This document shows positions 18,322 to 26,967 of a stretch of DNA of 64,000 nucleotides, one piece after another. This DNA is from Halobacillus campisalis. GTDB lineage: Bacteria > Bacillota > Bacilli > Bacillales > Halobacillaceae. The position numbers and the translations under genes were made by a program. Where the stretch lies: positions 124,001 through 188,000 of the forward strand of contig NZ_JAPVRC010000002.1 in the NCBI RefSeq assembly GCF_030345335.1. Direction: 5' to 3'. Positions within the stretch are counted from its first letter, which is position 1, and each line of letters begins with the position of its first letter. The notes below the pieces were generated by a model. It was not told where the DNA came from, made no database searches, and saw nothing but the letters and a program-made list of their open reading frames with translations.

Positions 18322-19794
18322 TTATTCGTCTACTGTAATTTGACCTTGTTCAAGAATGCTATCTTCTACAACTGAAGATTTCTTGCTATTAAGGTCTAAC
18401 TTAAAGCTTGGAGAGAACGTTGATTTTTCATCTTCAAAATATCCTCTGTTGGTCATGTAGCTAGTTATAACTACTTCGTCAGTATTCTCTTGAGGGATCG
18501 CATAGTGTGCGTAGTTCCACGTTACATCATATGGATCCAGGTCCTGATGAAGGACAATTCCTGTTTTGTTCATTGGCTTAAATTCGCCATCTAATGAATT
18601 CGCTACATAACCAAGCATGTAGATGTCTTCATCATCAATGCCGTCAATTGTCATCTTAGATCCACGGGCACTTGTAAACAAGTACCACTTGCCGTCTTTT
18701 TTGAAAATGTTCGGACGTTCAATTTCATCCGTTACAGTGTTAGAAGCAATTAGAGGATCTTTTACTTCTTTTAATGTGTAATCATCGTTAATCTCGATGA
18801 TCCCGATGGCGCCGTTCGCAAGCTCAGCAAAGTCTCTTTGCGGGCTTTCCAAAAGCTTGTCTTTTTCGTCCTGGAAGTATTTATTGCTGTTACTGTAGTA
18901 CGCACGGTTGTACAGAGACTCTTCTCCAGAGTAGCCGAATTCTGTCCCAGTATTCGCTTCAAACACGAGGTACTTACTACCATCTTCCTCAATGTAATGA
19001 GGGTCTCTAAATGTGTGATTCTCATTCCAATCAATTTCGCCATTACCGAAGGCTTGCTGTACGTTTTGATAAACGGATCCGTCTCCGCCTTCAAAAATGG
19101 ACTTATGGTCTTCTACGCCGTCTACATTTAGTGTACCGGCTTCTGGCTCAGATACGTTTACTTGAGCAGTTGTGAGTGTCTGCTTACCGTAAAGCTCTTT
19201 ATCTAAGTTAAATTCTGTGCGGTTCGTATAGAATAAGCGAACTTCGCCGTCAGAAGTAAAGGTAGCTGAACCAGACCATTCTTCTGATTGATCTTTTAAG
19301 TATTCATCGTCTGCTAAGTATTTATCTTCGTCGTCAAATACACGGCCTGCGTTCTTCCAATCATCAATGGATTTGTCGTCTGCATCCTTATAGAACATGT
19401 AAATGAAGGTGTCGTTAGGGTTATCAGGGTCACCGGCTAATCCGAATAAGATGTGATAACCGTTGTATTCTGCTACAGTTCCGTCTGCGTTCTGAAGCGG
19501 CCATGTGTCCCAAACGTCCATCACGATTTCGTTACCGTTCTCATCTGTTTTTGTAGCTGAAGGGATATTTTCAATCGTTGATGCATCGAATTCAGGTACA
19601 GTAAAGTCTGAATTACCGTGCTGGTTAATCATATCGGATACATCGGAGCGTGTGATATGAGAGATTCCGTAGTCTTCATTGTGATCCTTGGCATCCTTTG
19701 GTGCCGCTTGTGCTAATAATCCGTCACCTCCTGCTAAAATTGCTGTGCTAAGCGTAACTATTGTTGCTTGTTTGGCCAGCCTTTTAAAATTCAT
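18322..19794 (-). CDS. sacB: Levansucrase
   Basis: 490 residues from the ATG at 19794 (AAGAGGAGGAAGCAT before it). A Sec signal peptide ends near AQAA. The GH68 five-bladed propeller carries the three catalytic residues: nucleophile Asp96 in DVWDTWPLQ, Asp264 in FRDPH and acid/base Glu359 in DEIERPN. The secreted enzyme splits sucrose and polymerises the fructose into levan. The mature sequence is rich in Asp and Glu, as expected for a halophile's exoenzyme. No SacY-type antiterminator site was recognised upstream; the neighbouring sensor kinase and regulator are the likely controllers. Confidence 0.95.
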   Translation of the reverse strand: MNFKRLAKQATIVTLSTAILAGGDGLLAQAAPKDAKDHNEDYGISHITRSDVSDMINQHGNSDFTVPEFDASTIENIPSATKTDENGNEIVMDVWDTWPLQNADGTVAEYNGYHILFGLAGDPDNPNDTFIYMFYKDADDKSIDDWKNAGRVFDDEDKYLADDEYLKDQSEEWSGSATFTSDGEVRLFYTNRTEFNLDKELYGKQTLTTAQVNVSEPEAGTLNVDGVEDHKSIFEGGDGSVYQNVQQAFGNGEIDWNENHTFRDPHYIEEDGSKYLVFEANTGTEFGYSGEESLYNRAYYSNSNKYFQDEKDKLLESPQRDFAELANGAIGIIEINDDYTLKEVKDPLIASNTVTDEIERPNIFKKDGKWYLFTSARGSKMTIDGIDDEDIYMLGYVANSLDGEFKPMNKTGIVLHQDLDPYDVTWNYAHYAIPQENTDEVVITSYMTNRGYFEDEKSTFSPSFKLDLNSKKSSVVEDSILEQGQITVDE

Positions 19795-19963
19795 ATGCTT
19801 CCTCCTCTTGTTTTTTGGTGAAGTCTTTTTCGTCAGCTTCACCGTTGTACAATTAAAAGTATAGGGGAGGGGAGGTTGATCTGGATATGGAGGATATTGA
19901 TTGGAATTTCGTCTTGAATTGATATATAGGAGATTCGTTATGTTTGAGGGAAGAGGGAGAGAG

Positions 19964-20008
19964 AAAAGTCCCGGTAAACGACTCACTGAGCCTCCTTCCA
20001 GGACTTTT
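19964..20008 (-). terminator. Terminator overlapping the end of the solute-binding protein gene
   Basis: AAAAGTCCCGG at 19964-19974 pairs with the mirrored CC-A-GGACTTTT at 19998-20008, with a loop across the stop codon. It separates sacB from the sensor operon. Confidence 0.65.
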
Positions 20009-21257
20009 GATATTCCTGAAGCAATTGATCACGGGTCATCTGATTTTTAATATAAAGCTGTGTAGCGGAACCGAATTCTTCTCTTGCGCCGACTGGAAGA
20101 TTAAACCAGTTCGAAGACATCGTCTGCCCTTCTTCATAATACTCCATGGTTTGCTCGGCAAGGGGGCCTGAATCATCCGACTCAATATGCTTAAAGGCTG
20201 GAATAAACTTCAAGCGTTCCGTCATGTACCTCTTTCCTTCTTCAGATGAAACCATCCAGTTTAGAAATTTTTTGGCTTCTTTTTTCTTTTCGTCGGTCGT
20301 TTGTTTGTTGACGACCCAATAGCTCGGTGTGTTAACGACTAAGGCTTCTTTATCAGGCTCGTCATTTATAGGGATCGGGAGAATACCTATGCTCATATTC
20401 GGGGAGCGCTGATCAATCATCGGCTGTATCCAGTTCCCTTGTAGAATCATCGCAGCTTCTCCCGCCGCAAATGTATTTACTTCCATACTGTAATCCGTGG
20501 AAAGCGGATCATCACTTCCATACTCTAACGTGACATCGATCAATTGGAGGAGTTCCTTAAACTTTGGGTTGTTAGAAATCGTGTCTGTTCCTTTGTTTAA
20601 GCCTTTTATAAAAGCCGCAGGATCTTCTTGCTGGGCGAAAGCGATATTCATCAAGTGGTCACCCAATTTCCATTTTTCATAATATCCTGTGGCAAACGGG
20701 GTAATCCCTGCTTGCTGCAATTTTTCTGAAACGGCTTTTAATTCATTCAGCGTAGAAGGCAAGGAATCAATGCCGGCTTCCTTAAACAATTCTTTGTTAT
20801 AGATGAATCCGTATCCTTCCAAGTTCATCGGCATGCCATAGATGCTGCCATTGAATGTCATAGGAGTTAATGTCTCTTCATAAGCATCGTCCACCCATGG
20901 TTGATCAGAAAGGTCTTCTAAATACTCACTCCATACTCTGGCGCTTTCATACCCGGAATTGGTGAAGATATCAGGTCCATTGCCAGCGGCCAATTGGGCT
21001 TTAAGGTCGGAGAAATCATCCATTGCTCCACCGACCGTATGGACCTCTATATTTATATTTGGATGTTCCTTTTCATAAGCCTGGACCATTTGCTCAAACG
21101 GCGAGGCAATTTCTACTTTCGGATTTCGTACGTTTAATGTAATTTCCTCATCGTCCATTGTGGTTTCTTTTGTCTCTGTTTCTGTCTTTTTCTGGCATGC
21201 GGAAAGGGGCAGGCTCAGTGCTCCGATTAAACATATAATTACGATCTCTTTTTTCAT
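19983..21257 (-). CDS. Sugar-binding lipoprotein beside a two-component system
   Basis: 424 residues, family 1 solute-binding protein with a lipoprotein signal (LSLPLSAC). Conserved features include NGPDIFTNSGYESARVWSEY, GSIYGMPMNLEGYGFIYNKELF and GEAAMILQGNWIQPMI. There are no permease or ATPase genes in this operon; instead it directly follows a sensor kinase and an AraC-type regulator on the same strand. It may present a sugar such as sucrose or a fructan oligomer to the kinase, or it may serve a transporter elsewhere. The ligand cannot be read from sequence. Confidence 0.85.
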   Translation of the reverse strand: MKKEIVIICLIGALSLPLSACQKKTETETKETTMDDEEITLNVRNPKVEIASPFEQMVQAYEKEHPNINIEVHTVGGAMDDFSDLKAQLAAGNGPDIFTNSGYESARVWSEYLEDLSDQPWVDDAYEETLTPMTFNGSIYGMPMNLEGYGFIYNKELFKEAGIDSLPSTLNELKAVSEKLQQAGITPFATGYYEKWKLGDHLMNIAFAQQEDPAAFIKGLNKGTDTISNNPKFKELLQLIDVTLEYGSDDPLSTDYSMEVNTFAAGEAAMILQGNWIQPMIDQRSPNMSIGILPIPINDEPDKEALVVNTPSYWVVNKQTTDEKKKEAKKFLNWMVSSEEGKRYMTERLKFIPAFKHIESDDSGPLAEQTMEYYEEGQTMSSNWFNLPVGAREEFGSATQLYIKNQMTRDQLLQEYQKSWKEAQ

Positions 21258-21281
21258 TCCGTCACCTGTCCTTTGCGCAAG

Positions 21282-22454
21282 TTATCTGCTGACGATCCGC
21301 CGCTGTTTCCCGTTTCGATATTCAAAAGGGGTTACGCCTACTACCTTTTTAAACAGTTTGGAAAGGTACTTCTCATCCTGATAGCCAAGCATTAAAGAGA
21401 TGGAATAGATGGTTTCTTCTGTTTCTTTTAACCAAATTTTCGCCTGGTCAATTCTTAGCTTCGTCATATATTTAGACAGGGGTAAACCTGTTTCTTGTTT
21501 GAACTTCCTTGAAATATGTTCGCGACTAAAAAAGAACAAGTTCGATAGCTTTTCTAAACTCAGTTCTTCCATGTAATACTCGTCCACGTATGCTACAATG
21601 TCCTTCATGCGACGGGCCGCATCCAGTTCATCCAGCCGATGAATCGAACGGTAGTTGTGGTTGTCGAGGTCTGACTGCAGTGACTGAAACGAACTAGCAA
21701 TATTAGTTAAATATGTTAGCGGCTCCCCGCTTACGAGACGAACAGGAAGATCAAATTGCTGACCCATCCATTCTTCCACCGTTAACCATTCGTCCTGTAT
21801 GGTAATGACGAGACAAAGGTTTCGGTCATTTTGAAGGGAAAACGCATTGCCTAGTTTCTGAGTCACAAGCTTGTCCGCCAGTAATTCTATATAAGGCTCG
21901 GTATGATGCATGTGGTAAAAAGAGAGTAAGGTCATTTCGTATTGATCAGCTGCCGGGAGATAGGTGAGAATGTCATTGGTTTCGTAAGGTTCTCCCATAC
22001 AAGCGGCTGTCATTAATTGATTCACCCGCAGCTTTTTAACATCTTCGTCAATCGAATGATCAGAAGGGAAGGATTGTTGATCATTTTTCCAGCTTTCCAC
22101 AGCTTCGGCTAATGTCTTATTAAAGGGCGCCGGTTCAATAGGCTTCAATAGATAATCAAAACTGCTGTACTTAATCGCTTGGCGCATAAATGAATAGTCA
22201 TTATACCCTGTGATGAATATAACCTTGCCGTGATAGGAAATGGAATCTAACCACTCAATGATTTCTATTCCGCTCATTCTCGGCATTTTAATATCCGTAA
22301 AAATGAGTTCCGGCTTTTCTTTTTCTATAATTGTTTGGGCCTCCTGCCCGTTACTTGCTTCAAAGAGTTCTGTAATGCCGTGTTTATCCCATTGTCCCAC
22401 GTAGCGTACGACGTCGCGTACATTCATTTCGTCATCAACAATTAAAGCCTTCAA
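21282..22454 (-). CDS. Response regulator, YesN type with AraC DNA-binding domain
   Basis: 390 residues. The receiver domain has the phospho-acceptor Asp54 in IFTDIKMPRMSG and the acidic pair in IVDDE. A middle region of about 130 residues follows, then two AraC-type helix-turn-helix motifs near residues 285-385, with REHISRKFKQETGLPLSKYM and LMLGYQDEKYLSKLFKKVVG. It is the partner of the kinase encoded 46 bases upstream. By position its targets are probably sacB-levB and its own operon. Confidence 0.9.
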   Translation of the reverse strand: MKALIVDDEMNVRDVVRYVGQWDKHGITELFEASNGQEAQTIIEKEKPELIFTDIKMPRMSGIEIIEWLDSISYHGKVIFITGYNDYSFMRQAIKYSSFDYLLKPIEPAPFNKTLAEAVESWKNDQQSFPSDHSIDEDVKKLRVNQLMTAACMGEPYETNDILTYLPAADQYEMTLLSFYHMHHTEPYIELLADKLVTQKLGNAFSLQNDRNLCLVITIQDEWLTVEEWMGQQFDLPVRLVSGEPLTYLTNIASSFQSLQSDLDNHNYRSIHRLDELDAARRMKDIVAYVDEYYMEELSLEKLSNLFFFSREHISRKFKQETGLPLSKYMTKLRIDQAKIWLKETEETIYSISLMLGYQDEKYLSKLFKKVVGVTPFEYRNGKQRRIVSR

Positions 22455-22500
22455 AAATTATTCCTCCTTACGAGTGAGCAAATGTCTATTTTTTGGGCGG

Positions 22501-24258
22501 CTAAGGAGCACGACCGGATTTTAAAGGAATGGATAACTTAACGAGAAAGCCTTGTCCATGGTTCGTATACACTTTTAATCCGGCACTCTTACCATAGTTA
22601 AGAACGAGCCGGTCGTGTATGTTTTTTAAACCAATATGCTGAGCGGAATAAGCACCTTCATAAGGGGCGGTATACATGTTGTTTCTTAATGATTGAAGCT
22701 CCTCATCCGTTAAACTAGCCCCGTCATTTTCTACGTACAAGTGTAAGGCCCCGCCTTTTACTTCACCGCGAATAGCTAATTGAGCCTCATAAAATCCTTC
22801 TTCATAACTGTGTTTAAAGAAGTTCTCAACGAGCGGCTGAAGGATCATACTGGGAATGGTTATGTTAAGAATGGTCTCGTTTAGGTTTATGGAATAGTTC
22901 ACGTTATTGCGGAAACGCTCTTTTTGAAGCATGAGATAGGATTCTATATAGTTCACTTCATCCCGTACGAGCACCCACTCGTTCGCCTGCATAGAGTAAC
23001 GCATCATTTTCGATAAGGACGTTACGAGCTGATAGACGTTAGGAGCCTTAGATCTAAGGGCAACAGCACCAATCGATTGCAAGGCATTGAATAAGAAGTG
23101 GGGATTTACTTGAGATTTTAAGGCTCGGAATTGGTTTTCCTTATTCTCAATTTCCAGTTTATATTCTCGATCAATGTGCAGATTGATCCGATCCATCATA
23201 TCTTTCATATGTTTTTCTAAATAACCGATTTCGTCTTGTCGGCTGTCATCAAAGGGAATATCCACGTCTCCGCCTTCTATAGTGCTTACTTTTTGGGAGA
23301 GCCGTTTGATCGGGTGTGTAATTTTGTAAGCAATCATACTAATCATTACCACCCCTAACATCCCTACGCCTATCCCCACCAATATGTTAGTATAGGCGGT
23401 TTCCCGTACTTCCTGAAATAAGATTTCACTTGGTGTGATCTTCATCAATTTCCATTGGTGGAGAGGGCCGGATAACGTTCTCGTTAAGATAATATCATCA
23501 CCTGTGCTGTCTTCTGCTTTCATCTGTTGTTGTATATCAGACGGTAAGGACGTACCAATCAATGCTTGATCGTTTGCATAAATTACATCTTCATTTTCGT
23601 CGACGAGTAACACGGTTTCTTCGTTTTCTTGAATCAGGTTGTTCGTTATTTGGCCATAGGCATCTAATTCAATATCCGTGGTAAGAATTCCAAGGAAATC
23701 GTTGGTCAGCACATCCACTATTTTGTGATGGAATGTCATGACCATCGTGTTGTCTGATTGGGGAACGATCGCTGCTTTATTGTAATTTTCAATGGGATGT
23801 GGCGGCTCTATCATGTACTTTGCGTTTGAGTGATAAAGTTTCTTTATCGAACCCTGTTGTAGAAAATCTGGTTTTGATTTCCGGGCACTCACCATCCCAT
23901 TATATACAGCGAATGATTCTTTACCCTGATCCATATAAAGCCGCACTTGTCGAATTTCATTTCGCATCAGGTAGTAATTCTCTAAGCTGTTTTCTAAGTA
24001 AGCTGTATCATCTGCTTCATTGTTAAAAATGCGAAATAAATCGGGGTCGCGGTACAAGATATAGGGGAGGTTAATCATTTCATCGAAGTATTGTTCAAGT
24101 TCTACTGAGCTCTCTTGTATTTGCTCCCGGCTATTTTCAAGTTCATGCTGCTCTACACTATTTTTTGTATAGATGTAAATTAAAAAAACCGATAAAAAAT
24201 AGGGCAGGATGATGAATATAAGCAGCAATAACAATAAACGGCTTTGGGTACTTTTCAT
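22501..24258 (-). CDS. Sensor histidine kinase, YesM type
   Basis: 585 residues. A membrane helix near residues 8-28 and another near 290-312 enclose an extracellular Cache-like sensor domain. HAMP (KITHPIKRLSQKVSTIEGGD) and the His_kinase region follow, with phospho-acceptor His in NPHFLFNALQSIG and the ATP-binding N box ILQPLVENFFKHSYEEG. It is the first gene of an operon with the regulator and the sugar-binding lipoprotein. The extracellular domain could touch the loaded binding protein, as in other sugar-sensing three-part systems (inference). Confidence 0.9.
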   Translation of the reverse strand: MKSTQSRLLLLLLIFIILPYFLSVFLIYIYTKNSVEQHELENSREQIQESSVELEQYFDEMINLPYILYRDPDLFRIFNNEADDTAYLENSLENYYLMRNEIRQVRLYMDQGKESFAVYNGMVSARKSKPDFLQQGSIKKLYHSNAKYMIEPPHPIENYNKAAIVPQSDNTMVMTFHHKIVDVLTNDFLGILTTDIELDAYGQITNNLIQENEETVLLVDENEDVIYANDQALIGTSLPSDIQQQMKAEDSTGDDIILTRTLSGPLHQWKLMKITPSEILFQEVRETAYTNILVGIGVGMLGVVMISMIAYKITHPIKRLSQKVSTIEGGDVDIPFDDSRQDEIGYLEKHMKDMMDRINLHIDREYKLEIENKENQFRALKSQVNPHFLFNALQSIGAVALRSKAPNVYQLVTSLSKMMRYSMQANEWVLVRDEVNYIESYLMLQKERFRNNVNYSINLNETILNITIPSMILQPLVENFFKHSYEEGFYEAQLAIRGEVKGGALHLYVENDGASLTDEELQSLRNNMYTAPYEGAYSAQHIGLKNIHDRLVLNYGKSAGLKVYTNHGQGFLVKLSIPLKSGRAP

Positions 24259-24620
24259 TTCAAGGCGTCCCTTTCACTAGAGGACCAATTGGTCAGTCTA
24301 CATTATAATTCTCTAAACTATAACAAATAGATCTGCACCGTCAATCATACGTAAGCAGGCGGCCTATAGTTGTAGTAAAAGAAGAGATTCCTATAATGGC
24401 ACGATCAGCAAACGCTCACAAAAAAAAGTAAACGCTTTACATAATTTAGAAAATGAAGCGAATTGACTATGAAAATAAAAGAGATGTCTGGGAAGAAAAA
24501 GTTCGTGAACAGACATTGATGACAGCTGTTTGTCAGAACATGAAGAAGATAGCCCTTCATCTAGCTATGATCAGCTAGAGGGAAGATATTTTTCGATTTC
24601 GATCCCTGCGTGGGAAGAAT
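24259..24620. other. Control region of the sensor operon and unexplained remainder
   Basis: Near the kinase gene are two sites with cre or LacI character, described at 24407-24440. Between 24453 and 24610 the plus strand reads protein-like sequence in two frames (MKRIDYENKRDVWEEKVREQ, then DQLEGRYFSISIPAWEE and a stop) with a shift between and no ribosome site. It could be a broken small gene or chance. Confidence 0.35.
24407..24440. promoter_or_regulatory. cre-like site and palindrome upstream of the kinase gene
   Basis: AGCAAACGCTCACA (24407-24420) fits cre on the minus strand with two mismatches. GTAAACGCTTTAC (24428-24440) is a perfect 5-3-5 palindrome. Both suit CcpA or autoregulation of the sensor operon. 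Confidence 0.4.
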
Positions 24621-24655
24621 AAAAAAAGGATCCCATTTTTGGGATTCCCTTTTTT
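24621..24655 (-). terminator. Terminator of the DeoR gene
   Basis: AAAAAAGGATCCCA pairs with TGGGATTCCCTTTTTT with one mismatch; A and T runs flank both sides. Confidence 0.8.
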
Positions 24656-24696
24656 AGTATGTGTGAGCTGAGGAGGAAGACATTCGGTCAGTAGTA

Positions 24697-25467
24697 TTAA
24701 ATGTTCACTATATGTACGTTTACATCATAACGATTCATGTCTTCACCAAAATGAGCAGACACTTGATTGTCTACAATACAAAAGTCGATTTCTGATAGGT
24801 CAGCCACTTTAGCGAAGTTTACTTTCCCAATTTTACTGTGGTCAGTCATGAGGATGGTGTGCCTGGAGTTCGTAATCATCATTCGTTTAATGCGTGCTTC
24901 GGTAAGATTAGGGGTAGTGATGATCCCTTCTTTGAGGTCCAAGCCATTGGTACCGATAAATGCCTTATCAATGCGAATCATATTAAGAGATTGTTCAGCA
25001 AAAGGTCCGACCAAGGCTGAAGTCTCCCTGCGTAAATTTCCTCCTAACAGCATCACATCTAAACCTGGAATATCTGCTAACTCCTGCATGATAATAATAG
25101 AGTTTGTCACGATCGAGAGGTTGGAGAAAGATTTTAGTTCTTTAACAAGTTCATACGTGGTGGTGCCTGAATCTAAAAGAATGGCGTCTCCTGGATTAAT
25201 GAACTCGACGGCTTTTTTAGCAATGGCTTGCTTTTCTGCAATATAATCTTTTTTTCTATCTCCTATCGATGCTTCAAAACTTACAGGCTGTAAGAGAATC
25301 GCACCGCCGTGTGTTCTTTTTATACTATCAGTTTCCTCGAGCTCTTTAAGATCCCTTCGGATCGTAGAGTCTGAAACATTAAATTGCTGGCTTAAGTCAT
25401 GGACGGAGGCCCGTGACATGTGACGCAAATACTCAAGAATTTGCGCTTTTCGTTCTTCCATAAACAT
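24697..25467 (-). CDS. DeoR-family sugar regulator
   Basis: 256 residues from the ATG at 25467, which has AAAGGGGAAC 10 bases upstream; an extension to 25578 lacks a ribosome site. The N-terminal helix-turn-helix is MSRASVHDLSQQFNVSDSTI followed by RRDLKELEETDSIKRTHGGA, and the sensor domain has ILLDSGTTTYEL and MLLGGNLRRETSALVGPFAE. DeoR proteins usually repress sugar operons and respond to a sugar phosphate. It is divergent from the ABC-levanase operon, so it probably controls fructose import and levan cleavage, possibly sensing a fructose phosphate. Confidence 0.88.
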   Translation of the reverse strand: MFMEERKAQILEYLRHMSRASVHDLSQQFNVSDSTIRRDLKELEETDSIKRTHGGAILLQPVSFEASIGDRKKDYIAEKQAIAKKAVEFINPGDAILLDSGTTTYELVKELKSFSNLSIVTNSIIIMQELADIPGLDVMLLGGNLRRETSALVGPFAEQSLNMIRIDKAFIGTNGLDLKEGIITTPNLTEARIKRMMITNSRHTILMTDHSKIGKVNFAKVADLSEIDFCIVDNQVSAHFGEDMNRYDVNVHIVNI

Positions 25468-25484
25468 GAATAGCAGTTCCCCTT

Positions 25485-25500
25485 TCGTAAACGTTTTCTT
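25485..25500. promoter_or_regulatory. cre-like site before the DeoR gene
   Basis: On the minus strand AGAAAACGTTTACG matches cre except at the first and last positions. It lies between promoter and ribosome site. Confidence 0.35.
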
Positions 25501-25720
25501 TCTCTCATTATAGACCAATCTCGAAATCAAAAGAAAATAAATGATTAAACAAGTAAGGCTCTGAGCGTTTTCATTCATGCAGGGTTGTTTGTCAGTGAAT
25601 AAAAGTAATCATAAGTAATCATAATTGCTAGGTTTGATGAGAGGGGACGATTTTGAATACAACCTAAATTTGTTTATTTTTAAGAACTTTCAACAGTATT
25701 TGTAATTTTTTGAAAACTCA

Positions 25721-25749
25721 TTGACAATTTTTGTATGCGCATATATGAT
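25721..25749 (+). promoter_or_regulatory. Promoter of the ABC transporter-levanase operon
   Basis: TTGACA and TATGAT with a 17-base spacer. The spacer contains TATGCGCATA, a 10-base palindrome that could be an operator. The leader is about 175 bases. Confidence 0.65.
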
Positions 25750-25877
25750 CAATAATAAGCAAAAACAGTCATATCCAATATTAGAACTTTTTACGCATAA
25801 TAGAAAATTTTACACTGAAAAGAAAGTTACATTAACGTGCGTAATGGTGAGAGAAAGGAGGAAAAGCAGTTCATTTT

Positions 25878-25891
25878 TGTAAGCGTATTCA
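25878..25891. promoter_or_regulatory. cre-like site in the leader of the ABC-levanase operon
   Basis: TGTAAGCGTATTCA matches the cre consensus at all specified positions but one. Downstream of the promoter it would work as a CcpA roadblock. Confidence 0.5.
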
Positions 25892-25931
25892 ATTGTTGTT
25901 GGAAATTAAATACTGGAGGGGAAATTAAAAA

Positions 25932-26903
25932 ATGAAAAATAAGATGAACGTAATTGTGATGGGGATCTTTCTGCTTTTTATGACTGCATGTAGTAATAAT
26001 GAAACTTCTGGTGAACAAAATGAAAGCGCTAACAATGGGAGCCCTGAACAAAAGGACCTTAAAATCGGCTTAACGTTAAATAATTTGGCGAATCCATTTT
26101 TTGTGTCAATGAGTGAAGCTGCGGAAGAATATGCGGATGAGTTGGGAGCTGAAATCGTCGTTCAGGCGGCAGATGCTGATTTGGCAAAGCAAACCGCTCA
26201 AATAGAGGATTTTATAACACAGGGTGTAGATCTTATTCTTCTAAATGCTGTTGATTCTGAAGGGATCGCAGGTGCCGTAGCACAAGCAGATGCCGCGGGA
26301 ATTCCTGTTGTTTCAGTTGACGTTGGTGCTGACGGAGGGATTGAGGGAACCGTCACATCGGATAACTATCAGGCGGGAGTGCTGGCAGCTGAATATATGA
26401 TTGAGGATCTAGGAGGAGAAGGGAAAGTTGTCGTCATCGACGGGCCTCCTGTTACAGCTGTGAAAGACCGGATTGCCGGGTTTGAAGATACAATTGAAGG
26501 TACCGGTATTGAAGTTATTGCTAAGCAAAATGGGGAGGGAAATCGTGAAAAAGGGCTGCAGGTGATGGAAAGTATTTTACAAGCGAATGAGCCGGGAACG
26601 ATTGATGCTGTTTTTGCTAATAACGACCCTGTGGCCATTGGTGCAGAGATTGCCCAGCAGCAAGCGGATCGTCAGGAAGAATTTTATATTGTCGGTGTCG
26701 ATGGATCTCCAGATGTTATCGAAGCGATGAGTAAAGAAGGCAGCTCGATTGCGGGAACATCTGCCCAGCATCCAGACGAAATGGTCAAAAAAGCCATGGA
26801 AGTTGGTATTCAAGTGTTAGACGGTGAATCTGTAGAAGAAGTAATCAAAATCCCAGTAGATTTAGTGACTCAAGACAACTTAGATTCTTATGAAGGCTGG
26901 TAA
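25932..26903 (+). CDS. Sugar-binding lipoprotein, RbsB type
   Basis: 323 residues with a lipoprotein signal ending MTAC. The mature part belongs to the ribose/fructose/galactose-binding family (KIGLTLNNLANPFFVSMSEA, LILLNAVDSEGIAGAVAQAD, GIPVVSVDVGADG, AVFANNDPVAIGAEIAQQQ). It feeds the ATPase and permease encoded next. Since the operon ends with a levanase and sits near sacB, fructose is the likeliest ligand, though ribose binding cannot be excluded by sequence. Confidence 0.9.
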   Translation: MKNKMNVIVMGIFLLFMTACSNNETSGEQNESANNGSPEQKDLKIGLTLNNLANPFFVSMSEAAEEYADELGAEIVVQAADADLAKQTAQIEDFITQGVDLILLNAVDSEGIAGAVAQADAAGIPVVSVDVGADGGIEGTVTSDNYQAGVLAAEYMIEDLGGEGKVVVIDGPPVTAVKDRIAGFEDTIEGTGIEVIAKQNGEGNREKGLQVMESILQANEPGTIDAVFANNDPVAIGAEIAQQQADRQEEFYIVGVDGSPDVIEAMSKEGSSIAGTSAQHPDEMVKKAMEVGIQVLDGESVEEVIKIPVDLVTQDNLDSYEGW

Positions 26904-26911
26904 AAAACGTT

Positions 26912-26935
26912 CGGTCCTTGTGATAGCAAGGGCCG
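26912..26935 (+). terminator. Intercistronic hairpin after the binding protein gene
   Basis: CGGTCCTTG pairs with CAAGGGCCG with one mismatch, without a T run. Probably an attenuator or 3' stabiliser keeping the binding protein in excess. Confidence 0.45.
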
Positions 26936-26967
26936 TCATTTCAATCTGAGTAAGGAGTGAAAAATCT

